Shown piece after piece: positions 1 to 8,176 of a DNA stretch of 55,798 bases (position 1 is the first letter of the stretch; each line of letters opens with the position of its first letter). The stretch comes from Brumimicrobium sp964346075. GTDB lineage: Bacteria > Bacteroidota > Bacteroidia > Flavobacteriales_D > Crocinitomicaceae. The notes below the pieces were generated by a model. That model searched no databases and was not told where the DNA came from. It worked only from the letters and a program-made list of their open reading frames with translations. The translations under genes were made by a program, and so were the position numbers. The stretch covers positions 1 through 55,798 of the forward strand of contig CAYFTH010000002.1 of NCBI GenBank assembly GCA_964346075.1, in the 5' to 3' direction.

Positions 1-222
1 GAAGAAGAACTTTATGATGACTACAAAATGCCCTTTGAGCAATTAGCACAGATTCAAAAAAAACATACTTCAGTTGGCTGGGCAGGCATGCATCATTCGT
101 CTGATTACGTTGAGGTCGGTGCTTATGGTCCGGGTAGTGAATTACTTCCGCCTTATATTGAAAACACATTCTTGCACAACATGATGCTTACTGCTGCGGG
201 TGTCAAAACAGATTCCTACTAA
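1..222 (+). CDS. alkaline phosphatase, C-terminal end only
   Basis: The reading frame is open from base 1 and stops at TAA 220-222, so only the last 73 residues are present. The tail holds HHSSDYVEVGAYGPGSE followed by an ENTFLHNMML stretch. This resembles the end of PhoA-type alkaline phosphatases, where a His followed by a small residue (E. coli His412) is a zinc ligand, followed by a conserved A-x-GP segment and a final helix containing a TDxF-like motif. The family hydrolyses phosphomonoesters outside the cytoplasm. The start, signal peptide and nucleophilic serine lie outside the window. A related metallophosphatase of the same superfamily cannot be excluded from this short piece. Confidence 0.7.
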   Translation, partial: EEELYDDYKMPFEQLAQIQKKHTSVGWAGMHHSSDYVEVGAYGPGSELLPPYIENTFLHNMMLTAAGVKTDSY

Positions 223-227
223 ACGAT

Positions 228-255
228 AACTAAAACTGCTGTTTTGGGTTTAGTT
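228..255. terminator. possible bidirectional terminator hairpin
   Basis: AACTAAA (228-234) pairs with TTTAGTT (249-255) between the convergent alkaline phosphatase and comF genes. The stem is only 7 bp and AT-rich, and the T-tail is interrupted, so this is a weak candidate. Confidence 0.3.
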
Positions 256-274
256 CTGTTCTTACATCCTAACA

Positions 275-991
275 CTACTTTGCAATAGCTACTGTCAAGA
301 AACTAATTTTTAAGTCGGGACATTGTTGCCTTAATGTTTTAGCAGCGGATTCTAGTGTGGATCCCGTTGTTAATACGTCATCCACGATAGCGACGTGTTT
401 TTTATTTTTTACGGCTTCAGCGCGTACTTCAAAAATGGATTGAACGTTTTCCCACCTTTCTTCTTTGCTTTTTGTGGTTTGAGAAGCGCGGTGCAAGCTG
501 CGTATGAGAACCTCCTGGATTGGAATTTCTGTTGTTTTTTCTATTCCCTGAGCGATCATAAGACTTTGATTGTAACCTCGTTTGAAGCCTTTTTTAGAAT
601 GCAATGGAATGGGAATCAACACTTCAATATCGCGAAACTTTTCACTTTGATTCATGTGATCACCAATCATTTCACCCATAAATCGACCGATTTGTTGACC
701 TTCCCCATATTTAATTTTGTGCAGTATTTTTTGGACGGCACCTCCTTTTTGAAAATAGAGTAGTGGAAAGACCTGTTCAACATGTATACGTCCCCAAAAC
801 AGTTCATCTGCTGGAGAAGAATCTTTGAATTTTTCGAAATACGTATGTTCAAGTTCGTCGCGACAGGAAAAACATAAATGATGCATGCCATCTGGAAGCT
901 CTTTGTCACAAACAGTACAATTATTCGGATACACTAAAGACAAAATTCCAGTTGTGGCAGCGTGAAAAATTTTATAAGCCTTGTTGATCAT
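275..991 (-). CDS. comF: ComF family phosphoribosyltransferase-like protein
   Basis: The protein has 238 residues. An N-terminal Cys cluster (CTVC at about 25-28, CFSC at about 40-43) looks like the small zinc-binding domain of ComF/GntX proteins. The C-terminal half carries the type I phosphoribosyltransferase loop VAIVDDVLTTGSTL near residues 200-213 and the family signature GFKRGYNQS near 135. ComF proteins are linked to DNA uptake during natural transformation in several bacteria; the exact biochemical role is not settled. Length is normal for the family. The gene stands alone, divergent from nrdB across a 462-bp spacer. The ATG at 989-991 has no in-frame competitor that extends the protein. 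Confidence 0.88.
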   Translation of the reverse strand: MINKAYKIFHAATTGILSLVYPNNCTVCDKELPDGMHHLCFSCRDELEHTYFEKFKDSSPADELFWGRIHVEQVFPLLYFQKGGAVQKILHKIKYGEGQQIGRFMGEMIGDHMNQSEKFRDIEVLIPIPLHSKKGFKRGYNQSLMIAQGIEKTTEIPIQEVLIRSLHRASQTTKSKEERWENVQSIFEVRAEAVKNKKHVAIVDDVLTTGSTLESAAKTLRQQCPDLKISFLTVAIAK

Positions 992-998
992 ACCGTTT

Positions 999-1006
999 CA
1001 AAAATA
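999..1006 (-). promoter_or_regulatory. Bacteroidota -7 element in front of comF
   Basis: On the minus strand this reads TATTTTTG, an exact TAnnTTTG match, ending only 7 bases before the comF ATG. If used, the transcript would be leaderless or nearly so. No convincing -33 TTG is seen. Confidence 0.3.
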
Positions 1007-1242
1007 ATGAATTTTAATCAACATAAAATTGTTATTAAACCCACCCCCAATTAGTTTTTCATTGGAAAACTTTGGTTTAATTTTATAGAGCGTTCTTGGA
1101 CAAAGGGTTTGGGCGATAAATATTGAATCTTAGGAGATAAAATAACATAAATAGTCGATAAACAAGATAAATTTTATGTGAATATCTTTTAATTCAGTGT
1201 TAATAATGTTGGCTTCATGCATCAATCAAGGAGTTAAATATT

Positions 1243-1276
1243 TTATCCACAAGTCAAACTATTTTTTGTGGATTTC
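1243..1276. promoter_or_regulatory. DnaA box with inverted half-site upstream of nrdBA
   Basis: TTATCCACA at 1243-1251 is an exact match to the strongest DnaA-box consensus. The core ATCCACAA (1245-1252) is repeated inverted as TTGTGGAT (1266-1273) across a 13-base spacer; read as a DnaA box the second copy (AAATCCACA) matches 7 of 9. In E. coli the nrdAB promoter is regulated by DnaA boxes, so the placement about 180 bp upstream of nrdB is sensible. Binding is inferred, not shown. Confidence 0.5.
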
Positions 1277-1396
1277 TTTAGTTGTAGGACCGGAAATTAT
1301 TGTCAATTTTTGTATCGCTCTTTACGCAGAAAATGTACTTTTTTGTACCCGGTTCTGGAAGAGAAATGCACTGAAAAAAACAGAAAATTAAAACAC

Positions 1397-1419
1397 CGTG
1401 CGATAAAAAGGATCGCACG
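1397..1419 (+). promoter_or_regulatory. leader hairpin before nrdB
   Basis: CGTGCGAT (1397-1404) and ATCGCACG (1412-1419) form a perfect 8-bp GC-rich stem with the loop AAAAAGG, ending 34 bases before the nrdB start codon. No T-run follows, so it is not an intrinsic terminator. A role in mRNA stability or translational control is inferred. Confidence 0.55.
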
Positions 1420-1453
1420 CACAACATATTTACACATTAAAAACGGTTAACAA

Positions 1454-2428
1454 ATGGCACAAGAAGAACCAATTTTGCAAGAAAACAAAGATCGCTTTGT
1501 TTTATTTCCAATTAAACACGACGACATCTGGGCGTTCTACAAAAAAGCTGAAGCAAGCTTTTGGACAGCAGAGGAAATTGATTTATCTCCCGACTTAGTC
1601 GATTGGGAAAACAAACTCAACGAAGACGAACGTTACTTTATCAAACATGTGCTCGCTTTCTTTGCGGCCTCTGACGGAATCGTTAACGAAAACCTCGCTG
1701 AGAACTTTGTTGCTGAAGTTCAGTATACCGAGGCTAAATTCTTCTATGGATTCCAAATCGCCATGGAAAATATACACTCCGAAACGTATTCGCTGTTAAT
1801 TGATACTTATATCAAAGACGATAAAGAGAAGGATGGACTATTTAACGCCATTGAAACAATGGAATGTGTTAAGAAAAAAGCCGACTGGGCATTGCGATGG
1901 ATCGATGAAGGAAACTTTGCAGAACGCTTAATCGCTTTTGCTGCTGTAGAAGGTATTTTCTTTTCTGGTTCGTTCTGTTCAATTTTCTGGTTGAAGAAAC
2001 GAGGTTTGATGCCTGGTCTTTCTTTTTCAAACGAATTAATTTCGAGAGACGAAGGACTGCATTGTGATTTTGCTTGTCTATTATACAATAATCACATCGT
2101 CGATAAACTTTCAAAAAATAAGGTACGAGAAATCATTCTTGATGCGGTTAAAATTGAAAAAGAATTTATCCTCGAAGCGCTTCCAGTGCGCTTAATCGGT
2201 ATGAATTCTGACTTGATGTCACAATATATCGAATTCGTAGCTGACCGTCTTCTCGCGGAACTTGAATGTGAGAAAGAGTTTAATGCTACCAACCCTTTCG
2301 ACTTTATGGACATGATTTCTATTGAAGGTAAAACCAACTTCTTTGAAAAACGCGTTGCTGAATACCAAAAAGCAAATGTGATGGGTGGGAATGAAGACCA
2401 ATCTTTCAGCACTGACGCAGACTTTTAA
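1454..2428 (+). CDS. nrdB: ribonucleotide reductase class Ia, small (beta, R2) subunit
   Basis: The subunit houses the diiron-tyrosyl radical used by NrdA to reduce ribonucleoside diphosphates. The 324-residue protein is closest in motif style to the eukaryote-like R2 group. Visible metal ligands are Asp74 (AASDGIVNENL), Glu105 and His108 (MENIHSETY), and the later Glu and His in VEGIFF and SRDEGLHC. Tyr112, four residues after His108, is the expected radical tyrosine. The acidic, aromatic end (STDADF) fits the tail that docks onto NrdA. nrdA follows after 31 bp on the same strand, so the two are one operon. Expression may be controlled from the structured 462-bp leader region. All key residues are present and nothing looks broken. 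Confidence 0.97.
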   Translation: MAQEEPILQENKDRFVLFPIKHDDIWAFYKKAEASFWTAEEIDLSPDLVDWENKLNEDERYFIKHVLAFFAASDGIVNENLAENFVAEVQYTEAKFFYGFQIAMENIHSETYSLLIDTYIKDDKEKDGLFNAIETMECVKKKADWALRWIDEGNFAERLIAFAAVEGIFFSGSFCSIFWLKKRGLMPGLSFSNELISRDEGLHCDFACLLYNNHIVDKLSKNKVREIILDAVKIEKEFILEALPVRLIGMNSDLMSQYIEFVADRLLAELECEKEFNATNPFDFMDMISIEGKTNFFEKRVAEYQKANVMGGNEDQSFSTDADF

Positions 2429-2459
2429 ATTTTTTTTAACCCATTATAAATAAACCAGT

Positions 2460-4835
2460 ATGTACGTAATTAAAAGAGACGGAAGAAAAGAACCCGTCAA
2501 GTTTGACAAAATAACAGCTCGCATTGTAAAAATGTGCTACGGACTCGATCCGCTCGTGTCACCAGAGAGTGTAGCCATGAAAGTAATTGAAGGTATTTAC
2601 GATGGTGTTACAACCATTGTTTTAGATAACCTCGCGGCAGAAACAGCGGCTTCTAAAACAATAGAACACCCCGATTACGCCTTGCTCGCTTCACGTATTT
2701 CCGTATCTAACTTACACAAGAACACCAAAAAAACATTCTCCGAGACAATGGAGGATCTCCATACCTATGTGGATCCTAAAACCGGATTAAATGCCTCATT
2801 ACTTGCTGATGACGTTTATAAGGTGATTATGGATAACAAAGAAAAGTTGGACTCCAGCATTATCTACGATCGCGATTTTCGATACGATTACTTTGGTTTT
2901 AAAACGTTGGAGCGTTCTTACCTTTTAAAACTTAATGGAGAAATAGCTGAACGTCCGCAACACATGTTAATGCGGGTTGCTGTTGGTATCCATAAAAATG
3001 ACATTGATGCGGCTATACGTACGTACAATTTAATGTCGGAAGGTTGGTTTACCCATGCAACACCTACGCTTTTCAATGCTGGTACACCAAAGCCACAGAT
3101 GTCCTCGTGCTTCTTGTTGACAATGAAAGAAGACAGTATTCAGGGGATTTACGAAACGCTTCAAAATTGTGCACAGATTTCCCAATCAGCAGGGGGTATC
3201 GGACTTTCTATCCACGATGTGCGGGCTAAAGGATCATATATCCGTGGAACAAACGGTACATCTAACGGAATTGTTCCGATGCTTCGCGTGTTTAACGATA
3301 CGGCCCGCTACGTTGATCAAGGAGGTGGTAAGAGGAAAGGTTCCTTTGCTATGTACCTCGAGCCCTGGCATGCCGATGTATTCGATTTCTTAGAAATGAA
3401 AAAGAATCACGGTAAAGAAGAGAATCGTGCTCGTGATTTATTCTATGCGCTCTGGATTCCGGATTTATTTATGGAGCGCGTTCAGTCGAATGGTGAATGG
3501 ACTCTGATGTGCCCCAATGAATGTCCAGGCCTTTCAGACACGTATGGAGCAGAATTTGAAGAACTTTATCTGAAGTATGAAAACGAAGGTAAAGGGCGAA
3601 AAACAATTAAAGCTCAAGAGCTATGGTTTAAAATATTAGAATCTCAAATTGAGACGGGCACGCCATACATGCTCTATAAAGATGCTGCGAATAAAAAATC
3701 GAACCAGCAGAACTTAGGTACAATCAAATCTTCAAACCTTTGTACTGAAATTATGGAATACACGGCTCCCGACGAGGTCGCAGTTTGTAACCTCGCATCG
3801 CTTGCTCTTCCAAAATACATTACAAATGATGGTTTCGATCACGACAAATTATTTGAAGTAACTTATGAGGCTACCATCAATCTCAATCGTATCATTGATG
3901 GTAATTATTACCCTGTTGATGAAGCGCGCAATTCAAATATGCGTCATCGTCCCATTGGTTTAGGCGTACAAGGCTTAGCGGACACTTACATCAAATTGCG
4001 TATGCCTTTTGATTCGGAAGAGGCTAAAGCACTAAATAAAGCCATTTTCGAGACGATTTACTACGCTGCAATGACAGCATCAAAAGATTTAGCAAAACAG
4101 GAAGGACCCTACGAAACATTTGAAGGTTCACCGGTTTCTAAAGGTATATTCCAGTTTGATATGTGGGATACCAAACCTAGCGACCGTTGGGAGTGGGATG
4201 TCCTTCGCGAAGAAGTCAAAGAACACGGCGTTCGCAATTCTTTGCTTCTTGCTCCGATGCCGACAGCATCTACAGCTCAGATCCTCGGTAATAACGAGTG
4301 TTTTGAACCTTATACATCTAATATCTATACACGTCGTGTGTTGTCCGGTGAATTTATCATCGTAAATAAACACCTCTTGCGCGATCTCGTGAAAGAAGGA
4401 TTGTGGGACAACACAATGCGTCAAAAATTGATGGCTGCGAATGGTTCAGTTCAGGATATCCCTGAAATTCCACAACACCTCAAGGATCTGTATAAAACAG
4501 CTTGGGAACTTTCACAAAAAAGCATTATAGAACAAGCTGCTGACCGCGGGGCATATATTTGCCAATCTCAGTCGCTCAACATATTTATGGAAAATGCCGA
4601 CTTCAAAAAGTTGACTTCAATGCATTTTTATGGTTGGGAACGTGGTTTGAAAACAGGTATGTACTATCTACGAACAAAAGCAGCCACTAACGCTATTAAA
4701 TTTACAGTCGATAAAAGTGTTACAGAAAAGGACAACACTGCTGGTGAATCCATGTCGACTGAAGAAATTCAATCGCAGGCGCAAGCATCATGCTCCACAG
4801 ACGATCCTGATAATTGCGAAATGTGTAGTGGTTAA
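2460..4835 (+). CDS. nrdA: ribonucleotide reductase class Ia, large (alpha, R1) subunit
   Basis: The 791-residue catalytic subunit converts ribonucleoside diphosphates to deoxy forms with the NrdB radical. An N-terminal ATP cone (about 1-90, beginning MYVIKRDGRKEPVKFDKI) is intact, so overall activity control by ATP/dATP is expected. Redox cysteines are Cys217 (SSCFLL) and Cys443 (VCNLASLAL); the thiyl-radical site is Asn426-Leu-Cys428-Thr-Glu430. The radical-transfer pair Tyr-Tyr is in GLKTGMYYLRT, and the C-terminal re-reducing pair Cys786/Cys789 is in NCEMCSG. Positions match the numbering of the human enzyme almost exactly, placing it in the eukaryote-like subgroup. It is followed by a good intrinsic terminator. 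Confidence 0.97.
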   Translation: MYVIKRDGRKEPVKFDKITARIVKMCYGLDPLVSPESVAMKVIEGIYDGVTTIVLDNLAAETAASKTIEHPDYALLASRISVSNLHKNTKKTFSETMEDLHTYVDPKTGLNASLLADDVYKVIMDNKEKLDSSIIYDRDFRYDYFGFKTLERSYLLKLNGEIAERPQHMLMRVAVGIHKNDIDAAIRTYNLMSEGWFTHATPTLFNAGTPKPQMSSCFLLTMKEDSIQGIYETLQNCAQISQSAGGIGLSIHDVRAKGSYIRGTNGTSNGIVPMLRVFNDTARYVDQGGGKRKGSFAMYLEPWHADVFDFLEMKKNHGKEENRARDLFYALWIPDLFMERVQSNGEWTLMCPNECPGLSDTYGAEFEELYLKYENEGKGRKTIKAQELWFKILESQIETGTPYMLYKDAANKKSNQQNLGTIKSSNLCTEIMEYTAPDEVAVCNLASLALPKYITNDGFDHDKLFEVTYEATINLNRIIDGNYYPVDEARNSNMRHRPIGLGVQGLADTYIKLRMPFDSEEAKALNKAIFETIYYAAMTASKDLAKQEGPYETFEGSPVSKGIFQFDMWDTKPSDRWEWDVLREEVKEHGVRNSLLLAPMPTASTAQILGNNECFEPYTSNIYTRRVLSGEFIIVNKHLLRDLVKEGLWDNTMRQKLMAANGSVQDIPEIPQHLKDLYKTAWELSQKSIIEQAADRGAYICQSQSLNIFMENADFKKLTSMHFYGWERGLKTGMYYLRTKAATNAIKFTVDKSVTEKDNTAGESMSTEEIQSQAQASCSTDDPDNCEMCSG

Positions 4836-4868
4836 TAATTGTGCCGTTTTTATTGCACTACTCGTAAC

Positions 4869-4901
4869 GAGGTTGTCCTATAAGGGGCAACCTCTTTTTT
4901 T
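4869..4901 (+). terminator. intrinsic terminator of nrdBA
   Basis: GAGGTTGTCC (4869-4878) pairs with GGGCAACCTC (4885-4894) with one G-U pair, and is followed directly by seven T. It lies 34 bases after the nrdA stop. Confidence 0.85.
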
Positions 4902-5346
4902 ATCGAACGGTCAAACAGCCGATATCATATAACACTCTAAAACGAACATAGGTACCAATTCAATGCTTCAAAAGCATACACACGATATTTGAGTTACAAT
5001 CATTTTAATAGTAGTTAAAACAGAGAATATTAACTTATATCGACTTGTAAAATTCAACCACTCCACATATTTCTGCTCTAAATCTGCGTCCATGAGTTTT
5101 TACAATACTTGCTATTCATTCAACTGAACTCATAACAATCCATATCAAAAGTCTACTACAACTGAAGAAACTGATTTCTGTATTTTTTAACTTATAGTCT
5201 GTTATGTGTTATTTATTTAACGCTTAAATTTAAAAGATCTCTTTTTTTTAAGGGAAATGGTCACAACTAATAATTGACGCTCTTAACGCGCAAATAAACG
5301 GCCAAAAAAGACTGAATTTAATTCTCCTGGTACATTTGCAATTACA
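4902..5346. other. AT-rich intergenic stretch with no recognisable gene
   Basis: About 445 bp between the nrdA terminator and the methyltransferase end. I see no RNA gene, repeat or convincing reading frame. No clear terminator for the leftward mnmG operon is visible here either. Confidence 0.5.
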
Positions 5347-5400
5347 TTATCTCCGTACCCGAGCTTTCACCAACGTATCAATCTCTTCACGCTTAATCAT
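5347..5400 (-). CDS. 17-codon reading frame coupled to the methyltransferase stop
   Basis: The sequence ATGATTAA fuses this ATG with the methyltransferase stop codon. The frame encodes MIKREEIDTLVKARVRR and then stops. The composition looks like a real protein N-terminus, and ATGA/ATGATTAA overlaps usually mark translational coupling. It could be the remnant of a downstream operon gene that has been lost, or a chance frame. No function is proposed. Confidence 0.25.
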   Translation of the reverse strand: MIKREEIDTLVKARVRR

Positions 5401-6265
5401 ATCGGAAAACATACACTTGACTAGAATAACCATATTTCTTTGCACGGAGATTAGAGATCAATCCTATAACACCACCGTATAATGAAAAACGTTTTTTATA
5501 CTTTTCAGATAACATTGAAACATAAAAAGCATCATACTTCATCGGTATCACTTTCTCCAACTGAAACCCCATATCTAAAAATAATTTCGCAATATCCTGC
5601 TGCCGGAAGTGGTAGAGGTGACGCGGTACATCATAGGCCGCCCAGAATTTTTCATAATACCGGGCATCGTAGGCATTCATATTCGGAACCGCTACTAACA
5701 TTTTCCCACCAGGACTTAAAATTTCCCGCATTCGCGCAAGATCCTTTCGTAATTCATAAACATGCTCCAGAACGTGCCACATCGTAATCACATCTACACT
5801 ATTATTTTCTAACCTGTAAAGCTCCGCCTGATCGCAGCTTCTTACGTGATTTACTTTGTGGGCAAATCTTCGGGCTTCATCATCAGGTTCTATACCATAA
5901 CCCTCAAAACCTCTCTTTTGAGCAACACGAAGAAAATGACCCGTACCCGAACCAACATCCAGTAACCGTTTACCGTGAACAGCATTTTTAATCCATGAAA
6001 CCTTTTGAAGGAGCGTGCGATTGCGAACAATATTATATAACCAATTGATCAATCCTTTACGCGAAGAGCTGTGCGAAATATATTCATCCGATTGATAGTA
6101 ATCGCCTATTTTATCAACAGCAGGTATCGGGTTTGTAAAATGAAACCCACAATTCTCACATTCTACAATCGTAAATTGTTCTTGTGTAATCATGTGATCC
6201 TTTAATTCTAAAAAGGGTTTGTGTGATGTCGAACCACACACTACGCATTTTTCTATGGTATTCAT
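5393..6265 (-). CDS. class I SAM-dependent methyltransferase with N-terminal Cys-rich knuckle
   Basis: The 290-residue protein begins with two Cys pairs (CVVCG near residue 8 and CENCG near 36) that look like a zinc ribbon. The Rossmann methyltransferase core follows, with motif I RLLDVGSGTGHFL near residues 100-112 and a motif-IV-like VDVITMWHVLEHV near 155. This layout is common among Methyltransf_23-type enzymes of unknown substrate. It is the last clear gene of the leftward operon, 22 bp after mnmG, with a parS site in that gap 8 bases before its ATG. Co-transcription with mnmG and ybeY hints at RNA modification, but this is guilt by association only. Confidence 0.8.
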   Translation of the reverse strand: MNTIEKCVVCGSTSHKPFLELKDHMITQEQFTIVECENCGFHFTNPIPAVDKIGDYYQSDEYISHSSSRKGLINWLYNIVRNRTLLQKVSWIKNAVHGKRLLDVGSGTGHFLRVAQKRGFEGYGIEPDDEARRFAHKVNHVRSCDQAELYRLENNSVDVITMWHVLEHVYELRKDLARMREILSPGGKMLVAVPNMNAYDARYYEKFWAAYDVPRHLYHFRQQDIAKLFLDMGFQLEKVIPMKYDAFYVSMLSEKYKKRFSLYGGVIGLISNLRAKKYGYSSQVYVFRYD

Positions 6266-6273
6266 TTGTTACT

Positions 6274-6289
6274 TGTTTCACGTGAAACT
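6274..6289. promoter_or_regulatory. parS (ParB-binding) site 1
   Basis: TGTTTCACGTGAAACT matches the widely conserved 16-bp parS palindrome at 15 of 16 positions. It overlaps the mnmG stop codon and fills the gap before the methyltransferase gene. Confidence 0.85.
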
Positions 6290-8150
6290 AACGACCCAAA
6301 TAGATCAGTAGCACATTAATATCACTAGGGGATACACCGCTAATTCTAGAGGCTTGTCCTATATTTGCGGGTGTTATTTCACTTAATTTTTCTACAGCCT
6401 CAGAACTTAGACTCTCCAGTTTTTCATACTCCATATCCACAGGAATTTTAACATCCTCGAGACGACTCAATTTATCAGCTACATCTTGCTCTCGCGAAAT
6501 ATACCCTTCATATTTCAATTGAATTTCCGCCTGCTCTAAAACAGCTTCATCTACGGTGGTTATATAATCTCTCAATTCATTACTCATTGCTAATAAATCC
6601 TTCATCGTCACATTTGGCCGGATAATCAATTGAGTTAATTTTACTTGCTGTTTGATTGGCGCACTACTTTTGCCAGCTAGTTGCTCGTTCGCTTCTTCTG
6701 GTGTTACTCCTTGTTTGCGTAAGAACTTTTTGAGCTGCTTGGTTGCTTCTATTTTGGAATTCACATGCTTCATACGTTCATCATCAATCATACCTATCGC
6801 ATGACCAATAGGGGATAACCGTTGATCGGCATTATCCTGTCTTAACAATATGCGATACTCAGCGCGAGAAGTAAACATCCGATAAGGTTCTTTCGTCCCT
6901 TTCGTGATCAAATCGTCGATCAATACACCTATATAAGCATCCGAACGATTCAGAACAATTGGATCTTTGTCCAGCGCCTTTCTTCCAGCGTTAATTCCAG
7001 CCATTAAACCCTGACAACCGGCTTCTTCGTAACCCGTCGTTCCATTGATCTGACCTGCAAAAAACAATCCATTCACCTTTTTGGTTTCCAGCGAATGTTT
7101 GAGTTGAATCGGTGGGAAATAATCATATTCTATCGCATATCCAGGACGAAACATTTTCACATCAGCAAAACCCGGAATTGTTCGCATAGCGCTTAACTGA
7201 ATTTCTTCAGGCAAAGAGGTGCTAAACCCGTTCACATAAATTTCAACCGTGTTCCATCCTTCGGGTTCCACAAAAATTTGGTGACGATCCCGTTCAGCGA
7301 ACCGGCTAATTTTCTCTTCTATACTCGGACAATATCGTGGACCAGCAGATTCAATGGCTCCGTTAAACATAGGCGAACGATCAAATCCGCTTTCTAAAAT
7401 CGAATGGGTTTCTGGATTTGTATAGGTAATATGACATGGTCGTTGCTCCGTAGCAATTTTAGTATTTTTAAAACTAAATTTTTGTGGGTTATCATCACCA
7501 GGCTGTAACTCCATTACCGAATAATCCAGCGTTCTTCCGTCAACTCTTGGTGGGGTACCCGTCTTCATCCGGCCACTCTCAAAACCCAAGTCAATCAAAT
7601 CTGCAGTTATACCAGTAGAAGCACGTTCACCAGCTCGACCTCCTCCGAATTGTTTATTACCGAGATGAATCGTCCCGTTCAAAAAAGTACCACTCGTTAT
7701 AACAACAGTTTTCGCTTTTATATCAATTCCTATACCCGTTTTTACACCTATGATTTTATTACCTTCAGTGATCAAACCGGTCACCATATCTTGCCAGAAA
7801 TCTACTTTTGAATTACGTTCGAGCAACAACCTCCATTCCTCAGCAAAGCGCATTCGATCATTTTGGGTTCGCGGAGACCACATCGCAGGACCTTTACTCA
7901 TGTTTAACATCCTAAATTGGATGGCACTTCTATCGGCAACTATAGCCGAACCTCCGCCTAATGCATCAATTTCTCTTAATATCTGACCCTTAGCAACCCC
8001 ACCCATAGCTGGATTACAACTCATCTGGGCAATGGTGTTCATGTTCATTGTAACTATTAAAGTTGAGGCACCGAGTTTCGCAGCAGCATTTGCAGCTTCA
8101 CATCCTGCGTGACCCGCTCCCACCACTACAACATCATATTCTTTTAGCAT
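6288..8150 (-). CDS. mnmG: tRNA uridine-5-carboxymethylaminomethyl modification enzyme MnmG (GidA)
   Basis: With MnmE, this FAD and NADH-dependent enzyme installs the carboxymethylaminomethyl group on wobble uridine 34 of certain tRNAs. The 620 residues match the usual length. The FAD-binding dinucleotide motif VVGAGHAGCEAA is at residues 9-20, GGVAKGQILREIDALGG near 50-66, and the family block NGTTGYEEAGCQGL is near 370. The C-terminal helical domain ends in ASRISGVSPSDINVLLIYL, as expected for the region contacting MnmE. It is in a leftward operon, 26 bp after ybeY. gidA is a classical origin-neighbour gene, which fits the surrounding parS sites. Confidence 0.96.
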   Translation of the reverse strand: MLKEYDVVVVGAGHAGCEAANAAAKLGASTLIVTMNMNTIAQMSCNPAMGGVAKGQILREIDALGGGSAIVADRSAIQFRMLNMSKGPAMWSPRTQNDRMRFAEEWRLLLERNSKVDFWQDMVTGLITEGNKIIGVKTGIGIDIKAKTVVITSGTFLNGTIHLGNKQFGGGRAGERASTGITADLIDLGFESGRMKTGTPPRVDGRTLDYSVMELQPGDDNPQKFSFKNTKIATEQRPCHITYTNPETHSILESGFDRSPMFNGAIESAGPRYCPSIEEKISRFAERDRHQIFVEPEGWNTVEIYVNGFSTSLPEEIQLSAMRTIPGFADVKMFRPGYAIEYDYFPPIQLKHSLETKKVNGLFFAGQINGTTGYEEAGCQGLMAGINAGRKALDKDPIVLNRSDAYIGVLIDDLITKGTKEPYRMFTSRAEYRILLRQDNADQRLSPIGHAIGMIDDERMKHVNSKIEATKQLKKFLRKQGVTPEEANEQLAGKSSAPIKQQVKLTQLIIRPNVTMKDLLAMSNELRDYITTVDEAVLEQAEIQLKYEGYISREQDVADKLSRLEDVKIPVDMEYEKLESLSSEAVEKLSEITPANIGQASRISGVSPSDINVLLIYLGR

Positions 8151-8157
8151 AACTTAT

Positions 8158-8173
8158 TGTTTCACGTGGAACA
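8158..8173. promoter_or_regulatory. parS (ParB-binding) site 2
   Basis: TGTTTCACGTGGAACA matches the parS palindrome at 15 of 16 positions. It lies wholly inside the 26-bp spacer between ybeY and mnmG. Confidence 0.88.
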
Positions 8174-8176
8174 AAA

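Larger units (their letters stand above)
992..1453. other. 462-bp divergent spacer between comF and nrdB
   Basis: No gene is visible. It holds a DnaA-box-like inverted repeat (1243-1276), a possible non-canonical promoter for nrdBA (TTTTTG ending at 1312, 23 bases, then TACTTTTTTG from 1336), and a strong hairpin at 1397-1419 in the presumed leader. I looked for NrdR boxes and saw none that convinced me. Confidence 0.6.

Noticed and set aside
992..1453. NrdR boxes upstream of nrdBA
   Set aside because: No convincing pair of the 16-bp NrdR palindrome was seen.
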